Shown piece after piece: positions 1 through 7,874 of a stretch of DNA of 64,000 bases; the first letter of the stretch is position 1; the number at the start of each line of letters is the position of its first letter. This DNA is from Actinophytocola glycyrrhizae (GTDB taxonomy: Bacteria; Actinomycetota; Actinomycetes; Mycobacteriales; Pseudonocardiaceae). The translations under genes and the position numbers were made by a program. The DNA lies in NCBI RefSeq assembly GCF_042653545.1, contig NZ_JBHSIS010000007.1, positions 434,001 through 498,000 of the forward strand, given 5' to 3'. The notes beneath the pieces are model-generated. The model saw nothing but the letters and a program-made list of their open reading frames with translations, had not been told where the DNA came from and did not search any database.

Positions 1-330
1 GCCGAACGTGACCGTGCGGTCGGTCCCCCCGACGATGGCGGTGCCCGTGGACCCGGCCCGGCGCGCGACGTGCACCGCCCCGAGCCGCAGCGCGGTCGTG
101 CCGAACTCGTTGGTGAGGCGCAGACGCAGGTCGCTGCCGGCGACGCTGGTGTGGACGACCTGGCGGATCGTCTCGTCGGTGAGCGTCGGGGTCGCGGTGG
201 GCGGTGTCTGTGTCGGGACGCTCGCCCACGTGCCGACCCAGTGCGCGGGCGGTGCGGCGTCGGCGACCGAGGCGCCGGTCAGCAGGACCGCCGCACCCGC
301 CAGTACGGCGAGGATCTTCTTGCGTGCCAT
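1..330 (-). CDS. SGNH/GDSL-family secreted hydrolase, N-terminal part only
   Basis: The gene runs off the left edge, so only the first 110 residues are visible. It starts at an ATG at 330 and opens with a clear Sec signal peptide (MARKK, a hydrophobic stretch, then a likely cut near VADA/APP). The mature part begins HWVGTWASVP and continues with TIRQVVHTS, LRLTNEFG and GAVHVA, the N-terminal pattern of actinobacterial extracellular SGNH hydrolases related to rhamnogalacturonan acetylesterases and lipases. The catalytic GDS block lies outside the window, so the substrate cannot be judged. It begins 5 bp after the stop of the upstream polysaccharide deacetylase, so the two are probably co-transcribed and may act together on an extracellular acetylated polysaccharide (inference). 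Confidence 0.75.
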   Translation of the reverse strand, partial: MARKKILAVLAGAAVLLTGASVADAAPPAHWVGTWASVPTQTPPTATPTLTDETIRQVVHTSVAGSDLRLRLTNEFGTTALRLGAVHVARRAGSTGTAIVGGTDRTVTFG

Positions 331-335
331 GGTGC

Positions 336-1025
336 TCACCCCCGCCGCGCGGGGAGCGCGAAGTGCCAGCCGTCGGACCGCAGCCGCGGGATGACCGCCG
401 CGACCGCGTCGACGGTCTGGGTGCGGTCACCGCCGCCGTCGTGCAGCAGCACCACCGCACCCGGCGTGATCCCGGTCAGGAGCCGGTCGACGAGCACGTC
501 GGTGCCCGGTGGTTCCCAGTCGCCGATCGCGAGCCGCCAGCCGAGTGGCTGCATGCCCAGCGCCGCGGCCACCTCCGGGCTCTCGCCCCACGCGCCGTAC
601 GGGGCGCGGAAGTACGGGATGCGTGCCCACGGCACGGCGGCGCGGATGGCGGTGTTGGTGGCCTGCAGGTCGGCGCGGATCGCCGCCGGGGTCCACGTGG
701 ACAGGTCGTCGTGGTTGCGCGAGTGGTTGCACAGGACGTGGCCCTCCGCCACGATCTGCCGCACCAGCGCGGGATACTGCCTGGCGTGCTCGCCCCACAG
801 GCAGAAGACCGCGCGGATGTGGTTGCGCCGCAACAGTTTCAGCAGCTTCGGTGTGTTCCGCGGGTCGGGCCCGTCGTCGAACGTGAGGGCAAGCGACTGG
901 CCGCCGCCCCGCGTCGAGTCGACGATCGTGGCGGTGGGCGGGGCGTGCCGGTCGGCGTGCGCGGAGGTCACGCCGAGCGCCAACAGGGGCACGAGGAGAA
1001 GGCCCAGAGTTCGTGCGGCGGACAC
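336..1025 (-). CDS. Polysaccharide deacetylase (NodB homology domain), secreted
   Basis: This is a carbohydrate esterase family 4 type protein of 229 residues that should remove N- or O-acetyl groups from an extracellular polysaccharide or cell-wall glycan. The GTG at 1025 is preferred over the upstream ATG because GGGAG sits 6 nt before it and the product then opens with a signal peptide (LGLLLVPLLALGV, cut near AHA). The NodB motifs are present in order: TFDDGP with the catalytic and metal Asp, HSRNHDD (metal His pair), RAPYGAW and LLHDGGGD. All expected catalytic residues are visible, so it should be active. The SGNH hydrolase gene follows after 5 bp. Chitin, xylan and peptidoglycan substrates cannot be told apart from sequence. 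Confidence 0.88.
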   Translation of the reverse strand: MSAARTLGLLLVPLLALGVTSAHADRHAPPTATIVDSTRGGGQSLALTFDDGPDPRNTPKLLKLLRRNHIRAVFCLWGEHARQYPALVRQIVAEGHVLCNHSRNHDDLSTWTPAAIRADLQATNTAIRAAVPWARIPYFRAPYGAWGESPEVAAALGMQPLGWRLAIGDWEPPGTDVLVDRLLTGITPGAVVLLHDGGGDRTQTVDAVAAVIPRLRSDGWHFALPARRG

Positions 1026-1165
1026 GCCGTGCTCCCGTCTGTCGCAACTCGACGAATTCCGGAAGTTTCGAAACAATTCCGGAATTCGAATGTAGAGACG
1101 CCTGGGATCATTTGTCAATGACGGGTAATGCGCCCGAAATTATCGGAAGTGTCCGCGCACGGGAA

Positions 1166-1193
1166 ACGGGCCGGAGCGAGTGCTCCGGCCCGT
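1166..1193 (-). terminator. Intrinsic terminator after the aldehyde dehydrogenase gene
   Basis: A perfect 12-bp stem (ACGGGCCGGAGC and its complement) closes a 4-nt GAGT loop 27 bp beyond the stop of the leftward aldehyde dehydrogenase gene. There is no long T tract, as is common in high-GC actinomycetes. Confidence 0.7.
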
Positions 1194-1220
1194 CGCCGGG
1201 ATCAGGCCATGCGTTCCTGG

Positions 1221-2579
1221 CTACAGGCGGATCGCCTTCTTGTTCATGAACTCCTCGATGCCCGCGGGACCGAGCTCACGGCCGATGCCGGAGCGCTTGA
1301 TGCCGCCGAAGGGGAGGTCCGCGGACGAGCCGCCCGCGCGGTTGAAGTACACCATCCCGGCCTCGATCCGTTCGGCCACGCGGCGCAGCCGTGCCGGGTC
1401 GGTGCCCCACACGCTCGCGCCGAGACCGAACGGCGAGTCGTTGGCCAGCTCGACCGCGTGCTCCTCGTTCTCCGCGCGGAACACGACGACGACCGGGCCG
1501 AAGATCTCCTCGTAGTAGGCGTCCATCTCGCGGGTCACGTCGGTGAGCACGGTTGCCTCCAGGTAGGCGCCCGGCTCGATGCGGTTGCCGCCCGTCCGCA
1601 GCGTGGCGCCCTGCTCGACCGCCTTGCGCACCTGCCCGGCGACCTCGTCGGCGGCGGCGGCCGACGCGAGCGGTGGCAGCCTGGTCGCGGGGTCGGCCGG
1701 GTCACCCGGCTGGAAGTGGTCGGCGACGTGCTTGGACAGCTTGTCCACGTAGTCGTCGTACAGCTCGGAAAGCACGATCATCCGCTTCGGCGCGTTGCAC
1801 GACTGGCCGCAGTTGCGCATCCGCGCGGTCGCGGTCTGCTTCACCGTCTCGTCCAGGTCGTCGCTGTCGAGCACGATCAGCGGGTCGGAGCCACCCAGCT
1901 CCAGCACGGTCTTCTTCAGGTGCTTGCCCGCCTCGGTCGCGACCGAGATGCCCGCCGGCTCGCTGCCGGTCAGCGAAACACCCATGATCCGCGGGTCCGC
2001 GAGGACCGCCGGGATCTGGCGGCTGGACGCGAAGGTGTTGACGTACACGTCCGCGGGCACGCCCGCCTCGTGCAGGACGTCGGCGATGGCCTGTGCGGAG
2101 CGCGGGCAGATCGAGGCGTGCTTGAGCAGGATCGTGTTGCCCAGCACCAGGTTCGGCGCGACGAACCGCGCGACCTGGTAGCACGGGAAGTTCCACGGCA
2201 TCACGCCGAGCAGCGCGCCGATCGGCTGCTTCACGATCACCGCGTCGCCGGTGCTGACCCGCATCGGCTCGTCGGCGAGCAGTGTCGCCGCGTTGTCCGC
2301 GTAGTAGTTGAAGATGTCGACCACGATGCCGACCTCGCCGCGGCCCTCGTTGATCCGCTTGCCCATCTCCAGCGTCATGATCTCGGCGAGCTCGCCGGAC
2401 CGCTCGGCGAACAGCTCCGCGGCCCGCGAGACGATCTTCGCGCGCTCGGCGACCGACCGTCCTCGCCACGCCGGGTAGGCACTGTGCACGCGGTCGATCG
2501 CGGCCCGGACCTCCTCGTCGGTCGCGTTCTCGATCTCCTCGACCAGTTCGCCTGTCGCCGGGTTGGTGACTGTGTACAT
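1221..2579 (-). CDS. NAD(P)-dependent aldehyde dehydrogenase, succinate-semialdehyde dehydrogenase-like
   Basis: A full-length aldehyde dehydrogenase superfamily protein (452 aa) of the class annotated as succinate-semialdehyde dehydrogenase, which oxidises an aldehyde to its acid with NAD(P)+. Visible landmarks are PWNFPCYQ (cofactor site), LLKHASICP, SLTGSEPAG, VLELGGSDP with the general-base Glu, and GQSCNAPKR with the nucleophilic Cys. The block before the Cys reads NCGQSC rather than the usual NAGQxC, a small deviation near the active site. The C-terminal PFGGIKRSGIGRELG is standard. GGAAAGG lies about 10 nt before the ATG. The 111-bp upstream gap contains TGTATACA (2642-2649), a perfect 8-bp palindrome of the kind GntR-type regulators bind, but no such regulator is adjacent. 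Exact substrate is unproven. Confidence 0.88.
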   Translation of the reverse strand: MYTVTNPATGELVEEIENATDEEVRAAIDRVHSAYPAWRGRSVAERAKIVSRAAELFAERSGELAEIMTLEMGKRINEGRGEVGIVVDIFNYYADNAATLLADEPMRVSTGDAVIVKQPIGALLGVMPWNFPCYQVARFVAPNLVLGNTILLKHASICPRSAQAIADVLHEAGVPADVYVNTFASSRQIPAVLADPRIMGVSLTGSEPAGISVATEAGKHLKKTVLELGGSDPLIVLDSDDLDETVKQTATARMRNCGQSCNAPKRMIVLSELYDDYVDKLSKHVADHFQPGDPADPATRLPPLASAAAADEVAGQVRKAVEQGATLRTGGNRIEPGAYLEATVLTDVTREMDAYYEEIFGPVVVVFRAENEEHAVELANDSPFGLGASVWGTDPARLRRVAERIEAGMVYFNRAGGSSADLPFGGIKRSGIGRELGPAGIEEFMNKKAIRL

Positions 2580-2690
2580 GGAAGCGCGGGCCTTTCCTCT
2601 ACGACACGGTCCGCGTCCACCCTACATTCCAGACAGAATACTGTATACACATCCGTGTCACCTGGTGGGAAGCCGCGGCGGCCTGACCGG

Positions 2691-3608
2691 TCAGCCCACG
2701 CGGGCCCGCCGCAGGAAGTGCCGCAGCCGCGAAGGTGTCAGGTGCGGACGGCCGCCGGGGTGCTCGACCGTCGCGGCCGCGGCGGCGACGGCCAGTTCGA
2801 CGGCCTCCTCCGGTTCGCCGCCGCGCACGAGCACGGTGGTCAGCCCGGCGGTGAGCGCGTCGCCCGCGCCGGTGGTGTCCACGACGTGGGCGTCGCCGTG
2901 GGTGGAGACCAGCGAGCCGCCGCGCCACACGAAGACGTCACCGCCGTCGTAGCCGAACGCGACCAATGCGAGGTCGTGTGCACGCTGGACCTCGCGGGCG
3001 GCACGCACCGCCGTTTCGGGGTCCGTCAGGTCGGCGCCGGTCAGCAGCCCACCCTCCTTCGCGTCGGCCCGCAGCACGTGCGCGGCGGCGAGGATCGCCG
3101 CACGCCGCTCGTCGTCGGCGGGTGCGCCCTCCAGCACGACGAGCCCTGCCGCCTGCCGGACCGCGGCGAGCGCGGCGGCCGACGGTTGCTGCAGCTGGAC
3201 CACCGTGCACCGGGACGGGCGGGCGGCCAGCAGCACGTCGTCCTCGGTGAGCAGGACCGGTTCGGGCAGGTCCTCGACGTAGCGCCACTGCCCGTGCGCG
3301 TCGAGGAGGCTCACGATCAGCCCGGTGCTGGTACCGGCCCGCCGCACCACGGGTGACACGTCGACACCGTCGCCGCGGGCACGGGCCAGCAGGTCGTCGG
3401 CGACGGGATCGTCGCCGACCACCCCGAGCAACGCGACCGGGACACCCAGCTGTGCGAGCGCCACCGCCTGGTTGGCGCCCTTGCCGCCGAGCATCTCGAG
3501 CCGCTGCCTGGCTCGCGCCGACTCCCGCTCGCCGGGCATCTCGGCCACCCGCAGCACGAGGTCACGCGCCACCTGTCCGACCACCAGCACCTGGTCAGCT
3601 GCATCCAT
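2691..3608 (-). CDS. PfkB-family carbohydrate kinase, ribokinase-like
   Basis: A 305-residue PfkB-superfamily kinase. The N-terminal signature GGKGANQAVAL (about residues 42-52) and the C-terminal DTTGAGDAL block with the catalytic Asp are both intact, and the spacing matches ribokinases. It should phosphorylate a sugar or nucleoside hydroxyl with ATP. The domain order is a central Rossmann-like fold with a lid around residues 90-115. The downstream aldehyde dehydrogenase starts 111 bp further on in the same direction, which does not prove an operon. No sugar transporter is adjacent, so the substrate (ribose, another pentose, a nucleoside) remains open. Confidence 0.85.
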   Translation of the reverse strand: MDAADQVLVVGQVARDLVLRVAEMPGERESARARQRLEMLGGKGANQAVALAQLGVPVALLGVVGDDPVADDLLARARGDGVDVSPVVRRAGTSTGLIVSLLDAHGQWRYVEDLPEPVLLTEDDVLLAARPSRCTVVQLQQPSAAALAAVRQAAGLVVLEGAPADDERRAAILAAAHVLRADAKEGGLLTGADLTDPETAVRAAREVQRAHDLALVAFGYDGGDVFVWRGGSLVSTHGDAHVVDTTGAGDALTAGLTTVLVRGGEPEEAVELAVAAAAATVEHPGGRPHLTPSRLRHFLRRARVG

Positions 3609-3650
3609 ACCGACCGGGTACCACCCGAGCCCGCCCCGTCAACCAGGCAA

Positions 3651-3708
3651 GTGCCGTGAATGGGCCGTTCAGGGCGCTGAGCGTCCTGAACGCGCCTTTC
3701 AGGGCATC
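3651..3708. repeat. Dispersed palindromic repeat, copy 1 (imperfect)
   Basis: First copy of the intergenic palindrome family. The right arm has the canonical GAACGCGCCTTTCAGGGC; the left arm has the variant end TGCCGTGAATGGGCCG, so pairing is imperfect. It lies in the 309-bp gap between the PfkB start (3608) and the PspC gene (3918). I see no gene in that gap. Confidence 0.8.
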
Positions 3709-3917
3709 GGCCAAGTACGGGCCGACAACCAGGGTCATCTCAGGGTGATCCACCATGCGGTGCCGCCCACCGCGGGGGGACCGTGGAGTCATGACCACTC
3801 ATCGTCACGATCCGCGGCCCGGTGTTTCCCGACCGCGCCGGAGTGGAACGACGTAAGCCAGCCACGAGCACGTCACCAGGCGGAGCCAGCTCGTGATCCC
3901 CGAGAGGCGGAACAGTC

Positions 3918-4103
3918 ATGACCACGTTGACCAGACCTCAGAGCAAGAAGATGATCGCCGGTGTCTGTGCCGGTCTCGCCGATCGGTACGGGTGGCGGGT
4001 CGGGCGGGTGCGGCTCGTGTTCGTGCTGTCCTGCCTGCTGCCGGGACCGCAGTTCATCGCCTACGTGGTCCTGTGGGCGCTCATGCCCAAACGGACCTAC
4101 TGA
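3918..4103 (+). CDS. PspC-domain small membrane protein
   Basis: A 61-residue protein that is almost entirely a PspC domain: KMIAGVCAGLADRYG, then RLVFVLSCLLPG and a membrane helix ending VVLWALMPK. PspC domains associate with envelope-stress (phage-shock) signalling in actinobacteria, often as short stand-alone proteins like this one or attached to histidine kinases. The start ATG follows GAGGCGG about 9 nt upstream. No other psp gene is adjacent and the next gene (4236) has its own operator, so it is probably a single-gene unit. Confidence 0.85.
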   Translation: MTTLTRPQSKKMIAGVCAGLADRYGWRVGRVRLVFVLSCLLPGPQFIAYVVLWALMPKRTY

Positions 4104-4192
4104 GCCCCGTTCGGTCCAACCTCACGCGCCGTCCGGGGCGCCCGGGCGGAACTTCGGCCCAACCCCATTGACGGCGGTTGCACACCGTCCTA

Positions 4193-4215
4193 ATTTGTCC
4201 GGCTAACGGACAAAT
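4193..4215. promoter_or_regulatory. Perfect inverted repeat, likely operator of the ROK regulator
   Basis: ATTTGTCCG and CGGACAAAT form perfect 9-bp arms around a 5-nt GCTAA centre. The palindrome ends 20 bp before the GTG start of the ROK regulator. Its place and symmetry suggest autoregulation by that protein (inference). Confidence 0.6.
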
Positions 4216-4235
4216 CAGCGGGGCGGTGCTGCCTG

Positions 4236-5240
4236 GTGAACGCGGCTCGACCAGCCGGGCGGCAACCGGCCGACCAGGTCACCATGCGGCGCAGCAACCT
4301 GGCGCTCGTGCTGCGGCACCTGCGCGACGCCGGTTCACGCAGCCGCGCCCGCGTCGCGGTGGAGACCGGGCTCAACCGGGGCACCGTGTCGAGCCTGATC
4401 GCGGAGCTGATCGACCGCGGGCTGGTCCGCGAGGGCGACGTCGAGCGCGGTGGCTCCGTGGGGCGGCCGGGGCAGACCGTCGAGCTGGACGGGCGCGGCA
4501 TCGGCGGTGTCGGCGTGGAGATCAACGTCGACTACGTGATCGCGGTCGTCCTGGTCCTGACCGACACCGTCGTGTTCGAGCACCGGGTCGTGCTCGACGT
4601 GCAGGCGCTGCCCGCCGAGACCGTGCTGGACGCGGTCACCGAACTGACGATCCGCGCGCTCGCCGCGTGCGAGGAGCAGGAGGTCACGCCGGTCGGCATG
4701 ACCCTCGCGGTGCCCGCGCTGGTCGGCACCGACGACGGTGTGGTCGCCTTCGCGCCCAACCTGCACTGGACCACGGTCGACGCCGTCGCAGGCCTGCGGC
4801 AGCGGCTCGCCGGGCCGCGACGGCTCCCCGCACGGCAACTGCCCATCAAGGTCGACAACGACGCCAACCTCGCGGCGCTGGGCGAGTTCGCCATGGGTGG
4901 CCGCGCGGGCACCGCCGAGCTGGTCCACCTCACCGGTGAGACCGGGGTCGGCGGCGGTGTCATGGTCGGCGGGCGCCTCCTGCGTGGCGCGGCCGGGTTC
5001 TCCGGCGAGATCGGGCACATGCCGCTCAACCCCGGCGGTGACCTGTGCGGCTGCGGTCGCCGCGGTTGCTGGGAGACCATGGTCGGCCTGTCCGCGCTGC
5101 TGCGCATGGCCGCCACCCCCGACGACCCCGTCCGCGATCCCGCACTGGGTTTCACGGCCGCCGCCCGCGGCGGCGCGCACGTCGCGCTCGAGGCCGTGCT
5201 CGACGACCCCACCCTCGTCGCCGTGCGACATGGGGCCTGA
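4236..5240 (+). CDS. ROK-family transcriptional regulator, shortened at the C terminus
   Basis: A 334-residue ROK protein. An N-terminal winged helix (residues about 15-75: SNLALVLRHL, VAVETGLNRGTVSSLI, GLV) precedes an actin-like ROK domain with DNDANLAALGEFA, GVGGGVMVGG, EIGHMPL and the zinc-binding CGCGRRGCWE. Usual NagC/XylR-type members have about 380-410 residues and end with a helix and an NP...GG block; this protein stops about 65 residues after the zinc motif. A 15-bp terminator follows only 5 bp after the stop and no ROK sequence continues in other frames, so the short form appears to be the real gene end rather than a recent frameshift. It may bind DNA while lacking sugar binding or phosphorylation. 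No sugar gene is adjacent. Confidence 0.82.
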   Translation: MNAARPAGRQPADQVTMRRSNLALVLRHLRDAGSRSRARVAVETGLNRGTVSSLIAELIDRGLVREGDVERGGSVGRPGQTVELDGRGIGGVGVEINVDYVIAVVLVLTDTVVFEHRVVLDVQALPAETVLDAVTELTIRALAACEEQEVTPVGMTLAVPALVGTDDGVVAFAPNLHWTTVDAVAGLRQRLAGPRRLPARQLPIKVDNDANLAALGEFAMGGRAGTAELVHLTGETGVGGGVMVGGRLLRGAAGFSGEIGHMPLNPGGDLCGCGRRGCWETMVGLSALLRMAATPDDPVRDPALGFTAAARGGAHVALEAVLDDPTLVAVRHGA

Positions 5241-5245
5241 CCGGG

Positions 5246-5281
5246 CCGTGGTGCGGGGCGTGGCGGCGCCCCGCACCACGG
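5246..5281 (+). terminator. Strong intrinsic terminator after the ROK gene
   Basis: A perfect 15-bp stem (CCGTGGTGCGGGGCG and its complement) with a 6-nt TGGCGG loop begins 5 bp after the ROK stop codon. It marks the ROK gene as a separate transcription unit. Confidence 0.8.
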
Positions 5282-5360
5282 CAGGTGCACCGAAGGACGG
5301 ACACGAGATCCACACAGTCCGGGCAGCCCTGACCGCCGCCCGTCCCGTAGGAGGAATGCG

Positions 5361-6002
5361 ATGAGCCCTCGCACCACGGCGCCCGCCCGGCGCCGCACCC
5401 GGTCGTTCCGCCTCGGGCAGACCGACGACACCGCCCCTGTCCGGCGCCGGGTCCTGCCCGCCGTGCTGGCGTTCGTGGTGGGCGCCGTGGTGTTCGGGGT
5501 CGGCGGCTACCTCGTCGGCAGCCCGAGCGAGGAGGCGCAGATGGCGGCCGACATCCGCGCCGCGGACGCCGCCCGCGACAAGGTGCAGGTCAAGGAGCTG
5601 ACCGACCTGGCCCGCGCGACCCGCGACGACCTCGCGCCCGTCGTGGCGGGGCTGGCGGCGCACGAGGGGGACGCGGCCGCGTGGCAGCGGACCGTCGAAG
5701 GCGCCGCCCGGTCGTTCGACGACCCGCCGTCGGGCGCCACCGCCACCAACGTGGCCCGCGGCAGCCTCGCGACGGCGATCGACCAGCTCGCCGTCGCCGT
5801 CGCCGCGCACCAGCAGGGTCACCACGAGCTGGCGACCCGGCAACGGGACCTCGCGGTGACCGCGTGGTCGGTCGGCGCGACGCAGCTCGACCAGATCAAC
5901 GTGGACGCCGGCTACGGGCACCAGCACGTGTACCTGCAGTCCGAGCCGGGCGGCGAGGCCTTCACCCCGGACGGCGAACCGGAAGGACATGGACACCGAT
6001 GA
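5361..6002 (+). CDS. Hypothetical membrane-anchored protein with DUF305-like helical exterior
   Basis: A 213-residue protein I do not recognise with certainty. AGGAGG about 7 nt upstream supports the ATG. A basic N terminus (ARRRTRSFRLG) is followed by one membrane helix at about residues 33-54 (LPAVLAFVVGAVVFGVGGYL); the rest is predicted outside the membrane, largely helical, and rich in charged residues. The stretch SEEAQMAADIRAADAARDKVQVKELTDLA loosely recalls DUF305-type four-helix proteins, but the metal-binding His pairs of that family are not evident. It ends in a His-rich tail (EGHGHR). A 26-codon reading frame with a signal-peptide look overlaps its stop (5999-6079). Confidence 0.6.
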   Translation: MSPRTTAPARRRTRSFRLGQTDDTAPVRRRVLPAVLAFVVGAVVFGVGGYLVGSPSEEAQMAADIRAADAARDKVQVKELTDLARATRDDLAPVVAGLAAHEGDAAAWQRTVEGAARSFDDPPSGATATNVARGSLATAIDQLAVAVAAHQQGHHELATRQRDLAVTAWSVGATQLDQINVDAGYGHQHVYLQSEPGGEAFTPDGEPEGHGHR

Positions 6003-6079
6003 GCGCAAGACTCCTGGTGGTCGCGGCCACCCTGCCGGCCGCCGTCCTGCCGCCCCGTCCAGCTCGACGTCCGCGGTGA
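5999..6079 (+). other. Possible remnant: 26-codon signal-peptide-like reading frame
   Basis: An ATG overlapping the stop of the previous gene (ATGA) opens a frame reading MSARLLVVAATLPAAVLPPRP before a stop at 6077-6079. It looks like a secretion signal without a mature protein. It may be the stub of a decayed exported protein or chance. The rest of the gap to 6280 (about 200 bp) shows no coding or structured element I can support. Confidence 0.25.
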
Positions 6080-6280
6080 CGGGTCGAGTCGCCCAGCGCG
6101 GTCCACCCGTCGACCGCGGTCGTCCTGCGGAGGCGCCGCCTGACCTGCCCGGGGCTGAGCGGGCCGGTCGTCGCCGGGGTCGGGGAACCCCGTCAACAAT
6201 CTTCGCCGGATCGATGGGATCCTGTTCTTCCGGGACCGAGTCATGTGGGAGCGGAGCGGCGTGAGCGACAGGGGCGGCTT

Positions 6281-7255
6281 ATGAGGACCGGGATGCCCGC
6301 TGGGCAGACCGGGTACTTCCACGAGGCCATCTGTCACGATTCGGACGACGAGCTGCTGGCCGTGGTCCTCCCGTTCCTGCTGGGCGGGGTCGAGGCCGGG
6401 GAGCCGACGATCGTCTCCCTGTGCGAGCGGAACGCGGCGCTGGTCCGGGACGCGCTCGGGGACGACACCCCGGTGGTGTTCCAGGAGGGCGGCGACCTGT
6501 ACGCGCGGCCCGCGGCCGCGATCCGCGCCTACCGCGAGATGTTCGCCGGGCTGGTGGCGGATGGCGCGCAGCAGATCCGCGCCATCGGCGAGCTGCCGCC
6601 CGCCGCGCTCGGGGCGACGTGGGACTGGTGGGCGCGCTACGAGTCGGCGATCAACGACGCCTACGACGAGTTCCCGCTGTGGAGCATGTGCGCCTACGAC
6701 ACGCGGACGACCCCGGCCGGGGTGCTGGCCGACGTGGTCCGCACCCACCCGCTCGTCGCGACCCCGGACCGGCACCTGCCCAGCCAGGACTACGTCGAGC
6801 CGGACCTGTTCCTGAGCGACCTCCGGCCGCAGGTGCCGGACCCGTTGCAGCTCACGCCGCCCGCGGTCGAGCTGACCGATCCGGCTCCGGCCGCCGCGCG
6901 GGACGCGCTGGCGCGGGTCGGCGCCGGGGTGCTCGGGGCGGACGCGCTCGCCGACATGCGGATCGCGGTCACCGAGTCGGTCACGAACGCGACGAGCCAC
7001 GGCCTGCCACCGACGCGGGTCCGCTTCTGGGCCGGGCCGGACCGTGTGGTCGTGACGGTGACCGACGGCGGCACGGGCCCCACCGACCCGTTCGCCGGGC
7101 TGCGCGCCGCCGCGCACGCGCCGATGGGCGGACTCGGGTTGTGGCTCACCCACCAGCTGTGCGACCACGTGTCGATGAGCAGAACCGAGGACAGCTTCAC
7201 CATCCGCCTGATCAGCGGAAACCCGAACCACCGAGCAGGCCCGTTCACAGCATGA
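6281..7255 (+). CDS. MEDS-domain protein with C-terminal anti-sigma-factor-type ATPase (HATPase_c_2)
   Basis: Start chosen at the ATG at 6281, which has AGGGGCGG just upstream; an earlier in-frame start at 6245 is possible. The first 170 residues form a MEDS (methanogen/methylotroph DcmR sensory) domain: HEAICHDSDDELLAVVLPFL and GEPTIVSLCERN, ending near WSMCAYDTR. Residues about 200-320 are a small GHKL ATPase of RsbW type: AVTESVTNATSHG (N box), VVTVTDGG (G1) and GGLGLWLTHQL (G2). This architecture is common in actinomycete SigB/Sig-like partner-switching networks, where the protein is a serine kinase for an anti-anti-sigma factor; the MEDS domain is thought to sense a small ligand. No sigma factor or antagonist gene is adjacent. 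Confidence 0.85.
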   Translation: MRTGMPAGQTGYFHEAICHDSDDELLAVVLPFLLGGVEAGEPTIVSLCERNAALVRDALGDDTPVVFQEGGDLYARPAAAIRAYREMFAGLVADGAQQIRAIGELPPAALGATWDWWARYESAINDAYDEFPLWSMCAYDTRTTPAGVLADVVRTHPLVATPDRHLPSQDYVEPDLFLSDLRPQVPDPLQLTPPAVELTDPAPAAARDALARVGAGVLGADALADMRIAVTESVTNATSHGLPPTRVRFWAGPDRVVVTVTDGGTGPTDPFAGLRAAAHAPMGGLGLWLTHQLCDHVSMSRTEDSFTIRLISGNPNHRAGPFTA

Positions 7256-7256
7256 C

Positions 7257-7317
7257 GAGCGCCCTGAAAGGCGCGTTCAGGACGCTGAGCGTCCTGAACG
7301 CGCCTTTCAGGGCGCTC
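7257..7317. repeat. Dispersed palindromic repeat, copy 2 (perfect, 30-bp arms)
   Basis: Two 30-bp arms (beginning GAGCGCCCTGAAAGGCG) pair perfectly around one central base, right after the stop of the MEDS/HATPase gene. Compared with the canonical family it has GGACGCT/AGCGTCC in place of GGGCGCT/AGCGCCC: both arms changed together, so the stem is kept. It may also terminate the preceding gene. Confidence 0.9.
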
Positions 7318-7474
7318 AGCCACGCCTCGGGAGGGAGAGGGGAAGACCGGACGCTGTCGGGCTCGCGAGGGCAATGACCGACAGGTCCGGTCCTCTGCAC
7401 ACCGGAACGGCCCTGCTTCCGATCCGGGCAAGCAAGGGCTACCCGTTCACCCGTACGGGCAAACCGGGGCCCGC

Positions 7475-7486
7475 TAGATTCTGTGC
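7475..7486 (+). promoter_or_regulatory. Leaderless-type -10 element for the lipoprotein gene
   Basis: TAGATT followed by exactly 6 nt (CTGTGC) and the ATG at 7487. A -10 box at this distance places transcription start at the A of the start codon, and no Shine-Dalgarno sequence is present. I see no convincing -35. Confidence 0.55.
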
Positions 7487-7861
7487 ATGGGGCTACGGGG
7501 AGTGGGAGTCGTGCTGGCGACGGTGCTGATGGTGGCCGGGTGCGCGGAGGTGGGCGAGGCGGTCGACGATGCCGGTGCGGTCGCGGACCGGGCGTCGGTG
7601 TGCGCGGAGGCGCTCGGCCTCGCGGACCTGAACCCGCTCGTCGACTCCGAACGTCTCAAGGCGCGCGCCGAGGACAAGGAACGCAGGCTGCGTGAGCTGG
7701 CGGACGACGTGGCCGACGAGGACGTGAAGGCGTCCCTGCTCGGCCTCGCCGACTCCTACCTGCAGGTGCAGAAGGAACGGCTGGACGACGCGGGTGTCGT
7801 CGCCAGGTGGGTGCAGCGCAACACCGAACGGCTCGACAACCTGCGCGTCGCCTGCACGTAG
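7487..7861 (+). CDS. Small hypothetical lipoprotein
   Basis: A 124-residue exported protein. The N terminus has a short hydrophobic signal (VGVVLATVLMVAG) with lipobox VAGC at residues 16-19, so Cys19 should be lipidated and the protein anchored outside the membrane. The mature part is helical and charged (SERLKARAEDKERRLRELADDV, then VKASLLGLADSYLQVQKERLDDA) and has two further Cys residues that might pair. I do not recognise a family. The leaderless promoter suggests independent transcription. It is convergent with the peptide-transporter ATPase gene, with 13 bp between the stops. Confidence 0.7.
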   Translation: MGLRGVGVVLATVLMVAGCAEVGEAVDDAGAVADRASVCAEALGLADLNPLVDSERLKARAEDKERRLRELADDVADEDVKASLLGLADSYLQVQKERLDDAGVVARWVQRNTERLDNLRVACT

Positions 7862-7874
7862 GGTCCGCCGGGGT

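Noticed and set aside
1128..3356. A 742-codon plus-strand frame across the aldehyde dehydrogenase and PfkB genes
   Set aside because: Both minus-strand genes have complete families and motifs; the plus frame is Arg/His-rich shadow sequence.
4738..5364. Frameshift that would restore a full-length ROK protein
   Set aside because: No ROK C-terminal motifs appear in other frames after 5240, and a strong terminator follows the stop.
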